Assembly: GCA_003141795.1 (NCBI GenBank)
Contig: PLNO01000379.1
Location: forward strand, 1-10,440
Direction: 5' to 3'
Source: Spirochaetaceae bacterium
GTDB taxonomy: Bacteria > Spirochaetota > Spirochaetia > SZUA-6 > Fen-1364
Length of the DNA: 10,440 nucleotides
Shown here: positions 1 to 5,921 of the stretch, piece by piece
Layout: each line of letters begins with the position of its first letter
Numbering within the stretch: the stretch's first letter is position 1
The notes under the pieces: generated by a model
Told to the model about the DNA's origin: nothing
What the model saw: only the letters and a program-made list of their open reading frames with translations
Database searches by the model: none
Program-made: the position numbers and the translations under genes

Positions 1-2171
1 GCTTTGCCGCACGGTCGAAGGTCGCGGCGGGAACGATCAGGGCCATCCGCATCGATGCGGCGCTGCGCCAGGACGGCGTTTTGGCCGTGCTCACCGGCAA
101 GGATATCCCCGGCCCCAACCTCATCGGTGTGCTCCCCCCGCACGACCAGCCCGTGCTCGCCACGGACGTCATCCGCTACGCCGGGGAATCCGTCGCCCTC
201 GTCGTCGCGGAGACGCACCAGGCGGCAAAGAGGGCCGCGCGTGCCGTGGAGCTCGAGGTGGAGCCCCTGACGCCGATCCTCACCGTTGACGAAGCGTTGA
301 AGGAAGGCGCGCGGAAGATCCACGAGCGGGGGAACGTCACCTTCTCGAAGAAGCTCGTCAAAGGCGACGTGGAGGCGGGTTTCGCCCAGGCCGACGTCAT
401 CCTCGAGGACACTTTCACGACCTCCAATCAGGAGCACGCCTACATCGAGCCGGAAGTCGTCTGCGTCGTTCCGTCCGGGGACGGCCGTGTGACGGTGTAC
501 GCCTCCTGCCAGTCGCCGTTCCACCTCCGCGGTCTGATCGCCGCGAACCTCGCGCTGCCCGCCTCCCGCGTGAAGGTGGTGCAGGCCGCCACCGGCGGGT
601 CGTTCGGCGGCAAGGACGACGTTGCCACGGAGATCGGGATCCTCGCGGGAGTGGCCGCGATGAAGCTCGGCCGGCCGGTGACGATCGCGCACGAGCGGGA
701 GGAGTCGATCATCGGCTCCACGCTCCGTCACTCCGCGCGCATCACGATCAAGACCGGCGCGAAGAAGGACGGAACGCTCGTTGCCCGAAAGATCGCCATC
801 GTCCTCGACGGCGGCGCCTACGCGTCGGAGAGCCCGTTCGTCATCATGAAGGCCATGGTGCATGCCGCCGGGCCGTACAAGGTGGACAACATCTTCGTCG
901 AGTCGAGCGCCATCTATACGAATAAGACCTATTGCGGGGCCTTCCGCGGCTTCGGCGTGCCGCAGGTGACCTTCGCTTCCGAATCCCAGATGGACGAGCT
1001 CGCGCAGAAGCTTGGGCTGGACCCGCTGGAGTTGCGCCTCAAGAACGCGCTGCGCCCCGGGGATGCCACAGCCACGGGGCAATCCTACGAGAAGTCCGTC
1101 GGCATCGTGCAGACCATCACGACCGTGGATGCGCGGCGCAAGGCGCTCCCCCCGCTGCCCGCGTCGGACGGGCGCTGGATGTACGGCAGGGGCATCTCCT
1201 GCATGCTCCAGGGCATCTCCAACGGCGCTGAAGGCGTCGATGTGGTGGGTGCGAGCGTGCAGGTCTCCCAGGACGGGAGCGCCGTGGTCGGCGTCGGGCT
1301 CACCGAGCTCGGCCAGGGGGCGCGCACGGTGTATGCGCAGATCACCGCGGAAGTCCTCGGCATCCCGCTCTCCCAGGTGACGGTGAAACAGGTCGACACG
1401 GATTCCGTGCACGATTCCGGTCCCACCGTCGCATCGCGGAGCACGACCGTGGGCGGCACCGCCGTGAAGATGGCGGCAACCGAGGTGAAGAAATCCCTCG
1501 TATCCATGGCCGCCCTCATGTTCAAGGTGGACGAGGCGCTCATCGTTTTGAAAGAGAACTTCGCCGTGCTCAGCGTGGACGACAACGCGCGCATTCCGCT
1601 GAAGGACGTTGCAACCGCCGCGTACTGGACGGGTTTTCCCCTCATGAATCTCACCTTCTCCAGGGCGCCGGATGCCGTGTACGACCACGAGACGCATCAG
1701 GGGAAGATCTACATCACCTACAACTTTGGCACCCACCTCTTCGACATCCGCGTAGAGCGGAGCACGGGGAAGGTGGAGGTCCTCCGCCACCTCGCGTGTC
1801 ACGACGTGGGAAAGGTGATCAACCCCGTGGGCCTCGAAGGCCAGATCGAAGGGGCGTCCCTCTTCGGCTTCGGGCTCGCCCACATGGAGGAAGTCCTCTA
1901 CCGGGACGGCAGGATCATCAACGCGAACTTCGCCGACTACGCGGTCCCGTCGATCAAGGACCGTCTCCCGACGGAGGCGATGGCGGTGGAGGATGCCAAT
2001 CCCACGGGGCCCTACGGGGCCAAGGGCATCGGCGAGCCTCCCGTGGCGGGGGCGGCTTCGGCATTCGCGAACGCGGTGGCCAACGCCACCGGTATCCGGT
2101 TCAGGAAGCTGCCCATCACGCGGCAGGACATTCTGATCGCCCTCACGAGCGGTCAGGGCGCGGGGAGGTAG
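1..2171 (+). CDS. Xanthine dehydrogenase-type molybdopterin-binding subunit (5'-partial)
   Basis: This is the molybdenum-cofactor subunit of a xanthine dehydrogenase/aldehyde oxidase-family hydroxylase, a cytoplasmic enzyme that inserts water-derived oxygen into N-heterocycles. The frame is open from base 3, so the gene starts outside the window; the internal TTG at 81 is not a real start. The visible ~722 residues begin within the N-terminal 'hammerhead' domain (VLTGKDIPGPN) and run to the C-terminus; the family is usually about 750-780 residues. Family motifs appear in order: GGSFGGKDD (594-620), GAFRGFGVPQ (936-965), GLTELGQG (1296-1319), a D-T...SR-TT cofactor loop near 1396-1450, and GAKGIGEPP (2016-2042), whose Glu codon (2034-2036) is the catalytic base position, Glu1261 in bovine enzyme. 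The FAD and [2Fe-2S] partner subunits are not in this window and may lie upstream. The amidohydrolase follows after 4 bases. Family assignment is secure; the substrate (xanthine, hypoxanthine or another azaheterocycle) is not. Confidence 0.93.
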   Translation, partial: FAARSKVAAGTIRAIRIDAALRQDGVLAVLTGKDIPGPNLIGVLPPHDQPVLATDVIRYAGESVALVVAETHQAAKRAARAVELEVEPLTPILTVDEALKEGARKIHERGNVTFSKKLVKGDVEAGFAQADVILEDTFTTSNQEHAYIEPEVVCVVPSGDGRVTVYASCQSPFHLRGLIAANLALPASRVKVVQAATGGSFGGKDDVATEIGILAGVAAMKLGRPVTIAHEREESIIGSTLRHSARITIKTGAKKDGTLVARKIAIVLDGGAYASESPFVIMKAMVHAAGPYKVDNIFVESSAIYTNKTYCGAFRGFGVPQVTFASESQMDELAQKLGLDPLELRLKNALRPGDATATGQSYEKSVGIVQTITTVDARRKALPPLPASDGRWMYGRGISCMLQGISNGAEGVDVVGASVQVSQDGSAVVGVGLTELGQGARTVYAQITAEVLGIPLSQVTVKQVDTDSVHDSGPTVASRSTTVGGTAVKMAATEVKKSLVSMAALMFKVDEALIVLKENFAVLSVDDNARIPLKDVATAAYWTGFPLMNLTFSRAPDAVYDHETHQGKIYITYNFGTHLFDIRVERSTGKVEVLRHLACHDVGKVINPVGLEGQIEGASLFGFGLAHMEEVLYRDGRIINANFADYAVPSIKDRLPTEAMAVEDANPTGPYGAKGIGEPPVAGAASAFANAVANATGIRFRKLPITRQDILIALTSGQGAGR

Positions 2172-2175
2172 ACCC

Positions 2176-3555
2176 ATGGCGATGCTCATCACGAACGGAC
2201 TCGTCGTCACATTCGAACCGGACTCACTCGGCGGGCGCATCATCGAGAACGGCGCCGTGGCGGTCGACAACGGGATCATCGTGGACGTGGGGGAGACCCG
2301 TGAGCTCACGGCACGTTTCCCGAACGCAAACCCCGTGATCGACGCGTCGGGGAAGATCGTCATGCCCGGGTTCATCGTGACGCACACCCACATGCCCTAC
2401 GTCCTGGGCCACAACATGCCCGTGGACTTCACGCAGTTGAAGAGCTTCTGGGACATGCTCCAGAAGATGGGATGGGAGTGGCTCGAAGACATCACCACGC
2501 CCGAGGGGATCTACGCCGCCACGCGCTACGCCGCCATGAAGATGCTGAAGAGCGGCACGACGACGGTGTGCGAGATGGTGGAGGGACCGAACGCGCTCCC
2601 CGGCGCCCTCTCGGCGAGTGCCAAGGCCATCGACGAGGTGGGGCTCAGGGCGCAGGTCGGCTTCGAGGTGACCGAGCGTATCCCCGGCGTCTCCATCCTG
2701 GAAAAGCTCGACAGGGGGATGGCGGACAAGGGTTTCGAAGAGAACCTCTCCTTCCTCTCGCGGTATCCCGCCCGAGGGAAATCCCGGATCCAGGGCCGGC
2801 TGGGCGTGCACACCGCGTTCACCAACTCCTTCGAGACGCTGAAGAAGGCGCGTGGCATTGCCGACAGGCTGGGATGCGGGATCCAGATCCACGTCGCCGA
2901 GATCCCCCGCGCCTTCCTCGTGCAGAAGTACGGCAAGTCCGCGCCCATGGTCCTCGAGGAGCAGGGGCTCCTCGGTCCCGACGTTGTCGCAGCGCATTGC
3001 ATCGACCTCACGGATGAAGACCTGGCGATCCTTGCCCGCAACAAGGTGAACGTCGCCCACACCCCCATGACCAACTCCCTGGGCGGCAACGGCGTTGCCC
3101 GGGTCCCCGACATGCTCGGTGCGGGCATGAACGTGACGCTGGGGCACGACTGCTTCTTCACACTTGATATTTCGGAGTACATCAGGTACGCGTACCTCGT
3201 GCACAAGGCGCATTACGCCAACCCCGGGCTCATCCCGCCGTTCCAGGCCCTCGACATGGCGATGGGTAATGCGGCCAGGGCGCTCGGCATGGCGGACCGC
3301 ATCGGGAGCCTCGCCCCGGGGAAGTGCGCGGACATCCTCATCGTGAATCCCGATTGTCCCGTGCCGCTCGTCCCGTCCTCCGTCATCTCCTACTACACCT
3401 CGACGTTCCAGGGCCGGCACGTGGAGACGGTCATCGTGGACGGGAAGATCGTGGTTCGAAACGGCGCGATGGTCACGGTGAACGAGGACGAGGTACGCAA
3501 GGCGTGCGTGCAGGAAGCGCGCATCCTGTGGCGCAAGAACGGCATAGCGGTCTGA
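2176..3555 (+). CDS. SsnA-like amidohydrolase (ATZ/TRZ-type aminohydrolase)
   Basis: A 459-residue metal-dependent hydrolase of the amidohydrolase superfamily, the group that deaminates or hydrolyses purines, triazines and related N-heterocycles in the cytoplasm. An N-terminal beta-sandwich segment leads to the TIM barrel through KIVMPGFIVTHTH, where H70 and H72 are the HxH metal ligands. Further sites are H239 and E242 (IHVAE), H274 (AAHCID) and D325 (LGHDC), the usual mononuclear-metal set. The end (GSLAPGKCADILIV, then a VIVDGKIV strand) is the normal C-terminal sandwich. The stretch after D325 (FFTLDISEY, then LVHKAH) resembles SsnA-type proteins more than guanine deaminases; SsnA is about 440 residues. 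ATG 2176 follows GGGGAGG with 7-base spacing; an ATG two codons later is a minor alternative. Its position between a molybdenum hydroxylase and a PreA-like enzyme points to heterocycle catabolism. The exact substrate cannot be read from the sequence. Confidence 0.88.
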   Translation: MAMLITNGLVVTFEPDSLGGRIIENGAVAVDNGIIVDVGETRELTARFPNANPVIDASGKIVMPGFIVTHTHMPYVLGHNMPVDFTQLKSFWDMLQKMGWEWLEDITTPEGIYAATRYAAMKMLKSGTTTVCEMVEGPNALPGALSASAKAIDEVGLRAQVGFEVTERIPGVSILEKLDRGMADKGFEENLSFLSRYPARGKSRIQGRLGVHTAFTNSFETLKKARGIADRLGCGIQIHVAEIPRAFLVQKYGKSAPMVLEEQGLLGPDVVAAHCIDLTDEDLAILARNKVNVAHTPMTNSLGGNGVARVPDMLGAGMNVTLGHDCFFTLDISEYIRYAYLVHKAHYANPGLIPPFQALDMAMGNAARALGMADRIGSLAPGKCADILIVNPDCPVPLVPSSVISYYTSTFQGRHVETVIVDGKIVVRNGAMVTVNEDEVRKACVQEARILWRKNGIAV

Positions 3556-3561
3556 AGCGAA

Positions 3562-3567
3562 AGGAAG
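3562..3567 (+). promoter_or_regulatory. Ribosome binding site for the PreA-like gene
   Basis: The purine run AAGGAAGAGA (3561-3570) is the only Shine-Dalgarno-like stretch in the 23-base gap after the amidohydrolase stop. Measured from AGGAAG it lies 5 bases from GTG 3573 and 11 bases from ATG 3579; measured from the later GAG (3567-3569) it lies 9 bases from the ATG. It therefore rules out starts further upstream but does not settle which of these two is used. Confidence 0.6.
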
Positions 3568-3578
3568 AGAACGTGTCC

Positions 3579-4757
3579 ATGGATCTGACGACGAAGTTTT
3601 GCGGGCTCACCTTCAGGAATCCGATCATCGTCCCCGCCGGCGTGCACGGCAGGGACGGGGATACCATCAAGGCCGTCAGCAGGAGCGGCGTGGCGGGGAT
3701 CTGCACGAAGACGATCGTGTCGCAGCCCGCACCCGACGTGCTTCCCTGCTTCTCCGCGGTGAAATCCGGCATGGTGAACGCGGTGTTCGGCTCGGACAAA
3801 CCCTCCGCCTACTGGTTCACCGAAGGGATCAAGAGGGCGAAAGAGGGCGAGTCTCTGGTGATCGCCAACCTCGCCGGTTTCTCTCCGGAGGAGTCAGCAG
3901 AGCTCGCCTCCAAGGCGGTGGCCGCGGGCGCCGACATGATCGAGATCCCCACGCACTGTCCCCACATGGGGGAAATCCTCATGGCGATGTTCCCCGGCAT
4001 GACGATGCCGGAGCCCTCTCTCACCGACCTCGCGCCGATGAAGGCGTCGGTGAAGGCCGTCAAGAAAGCGGTGAAGGTCCCCGTGATCGTGAAGCTCTCC
4101 GGCACCTTCTCCCATATCGCACGCGAATGGGCCATCGGCGTGAAGGAGTCCGGCGCAGACGGCATCGGCGCCTCCGACGCGTTCGGTCCCGCGCTCCGCA
4201 TCGACATCCGCACGGGACAGCCCGTGCTGGGCGGCCCTCGCGGCGTCGGCGGTCTCACGGGGCCCGCGATCATGCCGCTGACCCTGCGCATGGTGCTGGA
4301 CATCGCCACGAGCGTCGACCTCCCCATCGTCGGGGTGGGTGGCGTGGAGAGCGCGAGCGACGTGATCGAGTACATCATGGCGGGGGCGACGCTCGTCGGC
4401 GTGTGCACGGCGGGCCACATGAAAGGCGCCGAGCGTTACACGCGCATCATCCGTGACCTGGAAAAGCTCCTTGCCGAGCTCGGCGCCTCGAGTCCCGCGG
4501 ATCTCCGCGGCCTCACGCTCAAGCGCATCCGCGAGCGCAAGGAGAAGAACTGGGTGGCGGTGACGAAGCCGAAGCTCCCCGTCGTCGACGAGGCGACGTG
4601 CACCGGCTGCGGCACCTGCGAAAAAGTGTGCGCCTATGATGCGATGCACGTGAACGGAAAGGCGCGCGTGACGGCTCCCGAGAGGTGCATCGGGTGCGGG
4701 TTGTGCGAGAGCGCCTGCCCGGTGAAAGCGATTGACCTGGAGTACTACGCCGGGTAG
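3579..4757 (+). CDS. PreA-like flavoprotein with C-terminal 2x[4Fe-4S] ferredoxin domain
   Basis: A 392-residue protein built like PreA, the catalytic subunit of bacterial dihydropyrimidine dehydrogenase (E. coli PreA is about 410). Residues ~1-315 form an FMN-binding dihydroorotate-dehydrogenase-type TIM barrel. C127 in THCPH matches the catalytic Cys671 of mammalian enzyme (LSCPH), K172 in VKLSG matches FMN-site Lys709, and GGLTGPAI plus VGVGGVESASDVIEYI form the phosphate side. Two ferredoxin motifs follow: C341/C344/C347/C351 and C370/C373/C376/C380-Pro. The ring-binding residues differ: Asn668, Asn736 and Thr737 correspond to P124, D200 and A201, so uracil/thymine is doubtful as substrate. 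No NAD(P)H-binding PreT-type partner is in the window, so the electron partner is unknown. ATG 3579 is preferred; GTG 3573 is also possible. The frame is open further upstream, but that stretch overlaps the amidohydrolase and is not family-like. Fold and cofactors are firm; function is open. Confidence 0.86.
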   Translation: MDLTTKFCGLTFRNPIIVPAGVHGRDGDTIKAVSRSGVAGICTKTIVSQPAPDVLPCFSAVKSGMVNAVFGSDKPSAYWFTEGIKRAKEGESLVIANLAGFSPEESAELASKAVAAGADMIEIPTHCPHMGEILMAMFPGMTMPEPSLTDLAPMKASVKAVKKAVKVPVIVKLSGTFSHIAREWAIGVKESGADGIGASDAFGPALRIDIRTGQPVLGGPRGVGGLTGPAIMPLTLRMVLDIATSVDLPIVGVGGVESASDVIEYIMAGATLVGVCTAGHMKGAERYTRIIRDLEKLLAELGASSPADLRGLTLKRIRERKEKNWVAVTKPKLPVVDEATCTGCGTCEKVCAYDAMHVNGKARVTAPERCIGCGLCESACPVKAIDLEYYAG

Positions 4758-4764
4758 GCCCGGT
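4749..4764 (+). other. Small inverted repeat over the PreA-like stop codon
   Basis: CCGGG (4750-4754) and CCCGG (4759-4763) flank a TAGG loop, and an outer G-T pair (4749/4764) is possible. The stem is only 5-6 bp and overlaps the TAG stop codon. No T-run follows, so it is not an intrinsic terminator. It may be chance in GC-rich DNA. Confidence 0.25.
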
Positions 4765-4787
4765 GTACTCTGTTGTCCTGGTCCCAG

Positions 4788-4804
4788 CGGCTTTGTTAAA
4801 GCCG
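4788..4804 (+). promoter_or_regulatory. Perfect 7-bp inverted repeat in the leader of the binding-protein gene
   Basis: CGGCTTT (4788-4794) and AAAGCCG (4798-4804) form a perfect 7-bp stem with a GTT loop, inside the 73-base gap between the PreA-like gene and the BMP gene. It ends 15 bases before the AGGAGG ribosome site. The downstream bases (ATTTCAATCTTG) are somewhat T-rich but contain no continuous T-run, so efficient termination is unlikely. It could be a processing or stability element, a weak attenuator, or a protein-binding palindrome. Function is inferred from position only. Confidence 0.4.
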
Positions 4805-4819
4805 ATTTCAATCTTGCAG

Positions 4820-4825
4820 AGGAGG
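4820..4825 (+). promoter_or_regulatory. Strong ribosome binding site (AGGAGG) for the binding-protein gene
   Basis: A perfect AGGAGG lies 5 bases before ATG 4831. It is the best Shine-Dalgarno sequence in the window and fixes the start of the binding protein at 4831, ruling out the open-frame extension back to 4732. A strong site fits the high expression usual for periplasmic binding proteins. Confidence 0.85.
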
Positions 4826-4830
4826 ATCGT

Positions 4831-5850
4831 ATGAAGAGCCGAATCCTGTGTATCGTCGTGGCGGTTGCAAGCGTTCTGCTGGCCGCACCGATGCTCTCGG
4901 CCGCGCCGGTGAGCGTCGGAATCTTCGTTCCTGGCGTCGCGGCGGGAAGCCCGCTCTACCAGGCCATGGTGGACGGCGCCCAGAAGGTTGCGAAGGAAAT
5001 GCCGAACGTGACGGTGAAAGTCGTCGAGGGCGGTTTCAACCAGGCGGATTGGCCCGAGAAAGTGACATCTCTGGCCGCAACGGGGAGCTATGACTACATC
5101 CTGACCTCCAACCCGTCGCTTCCCGCGATCTGCGCCGACGTCCAGAAGAGCTTCCCCAAGCAGAAGTTCATCATCATGGACTCGGGCGCCTCGAAGGGTG
5201 TGCCCAATTTCTACATGCTGCAGTACAACCAGATCGAGCAGGGCTACATCGCCGGCTATCTGGCGGGCCTCGTCACCAAGAGCAAGATGAAGGGCGCCAA
5301 CGCCGATCTCAAGGTCGGCGCCATCGTTGCCCAGGAATATCCCGCGCTCACGAAGGAAATGATCCCCGGCTACACCCAGGGCGCGCAGGCCGTGGATTCC
5401 AAGATCACCCTCGACTACCGGGTCATCGGCAACTGGTACGACGCGAACAAGGCGGCGGACCTTGCCAATAGCATGATGGACGCCGGCGTCGACGTCATCC
5501 TCTCCATCACCGGCGGCGCCAGCCAGGGCATCATCAAGGCAGCCCAGGCGCGCGGCAAGTACGTGATCTATTTCGACGCCAACCAGTACGCGATCGCCCC
5601 GGGGACCATCATCGGATGCGTCACCCTGGACCAGCAGCGGGCGGTGTACGAGTCGCTGAAGAAAGCGGTCGCGGGGACCCTCAGCTTCGGCACGGCGGAT
5701 ACCATGAACGCGAAGATGGGGTTCGTCGATCTTGCCGATCAGGATCCCATGTACGTCAACAACGTGTCGGCGGACGTTCGCACGAAGATGGCGGACATGA
5801 TGAAGAAGTTCCGCTCGGGCGCGTTCTCCCTGGCGATCCCGCAGATGTAG
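4831..5850 (+). CDS. BMP family (PnrA-like) ABC transporter substrate-binding protein
   Basis: A 339-residue periplasmic binding protein of the Bmp/Med/PnrA family (Pfam Bmp type), which in characterised members captures purine nucleosides for an ABC importer. Residues 1-24/25 are a signal peptide (basic MKSR, a hydrophobic stretch, then LSA-A) that looks like a signal peptidase I site. C7 is not in a lipobox, so unlike many family members this is probably a soluble protein rather than a lipoprotein. Mature landmarks include VGIFVPG at its start, the FIIMDSGA strand, the GVDVILSITGGASQGI segment (219-234) and YFDANQ (247-252), which corresponds to the family's G-V-D-x-D-Q element with altered first residues. 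The family order continues directly into ATPase and two permeases. Hairpins flank the gene on both sides. The ligand is inferred to be a nucleoside or nucleobase-like compound; this is not provable from sequence. Confidence 0.9.
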   Translation: MKSRILCIVVAVASVLLAAPMLSAAPVSVGIFVPGVAAGSPLYQAMVDGAQKVAKEMPNVTVKVVEGGFNQADWPEKVTSLAATGSYDYILTSNPSLPAICADVQKSFPKQKFIIMDSGASKGVPNFYMLQYNQIEQGYIAGYLAGLVTKSKMKGANADLKVGAIVAQEYPALTKEMIPGYTQGAQAVDSKITLDYRVIGNWYDANKAADLANSMMDAGVDVILSITGGASQGIIKAAQARGKYVIYFDANQYAIAPGTIIGCVTLDQQRAVYESLKKAVAGTLSFGTADTMNAKMGFVDLADQDPMYVNNVSADVRTKMADMMKKFRSGAFSLAIPQM

Positions 5851-5863
5851 GGTCGACCGACGG

Positions 5864-5891
5864 TGTGTGCGGGAGGCGACTCCCGCACATA
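5864..5891 (+). promoter_or_regulatory. Strong intercistronic hairpin with GCGA (GNRA) tetraloop
   Basis: TGTGCGGGAG (5866-5875) pairs perfectly with CTCCCGCACA (5880-5889) around the loop GCGA, a GNRA-type tetraloop. G5865-T5890 and T5864-A5891 can extend the 10-bp core. It lies in the 71-base gap between the binding-protein stop and the ATPase start. What follows is TATCGCCCTCG, with no T-run, so it is not a standard intrinsic terminator. Such hairpins after binding-protein genes in ABC operons commonly block 3' exonucleases and raise the level of the upstream message relative to the membrane components. That role is inferred; the structure itself is plain in the sequence. Confidence 0.75.
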
Positions 5892-5912
5892 TCGCCCTCG
5901 CTCCAGACGGAT

Positions 5913-5917
5913 GAGGA
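5913..5917 (+). promoter_or_regulatory. Ribosome binding site for the ATPase gene
   Basis: GAGGA lies 4 bases before ATG 5922 and decides that start over the open-frame extension back into the binding-protein gene. GTG 5919 in the same frame would be too close to this site. Confidence 0.6.
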
Positions 5918-5921
5918 TGTG

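Noticed and set aside
2224..3420. Long antisense open frame (398 codons) opposite the amidohydrolase
   Set aside because: It has no family motifs, is rich in His, Arg, Asp and Gly in the manner of an antisense frame in GC-rich DNA, and lies fully opposite a gene with clear metal-site motifs.
3324..3578. Upstream in-frame extension of the PreA-like gene
   Set aside because: It overlaps the amidohydrolase C-terminus by more than 200 bases, is Arg/Gly-rich without family similarity, and the ribosome site at 3562-3567 points to a start at 3573 or 3579.
4773..4801. Possible sigma-70-like promoter (TTGTCC, 17 bases, TTAAAG)
   Set aside because: Only 4/6 and 3/6 matches to consensus, and the -10 part falls inside the inverted repeat. 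This is chance-level for such a gap.
5851..5858. Eight-base palindrome GGTCGACC directly after the binding-protein stop
   Set aside because: Short palindromes of this kind are common in GC-rich DNA, and nothing else marks it as an operator.
5616..5921. Upstream in-frame extension of the ATPase gene
   Set aside because: It overlaps the binding-protein gene and the intercistronic hairpin. The normal ATPase N-terminus starts at 5922 behind a ribosome site.
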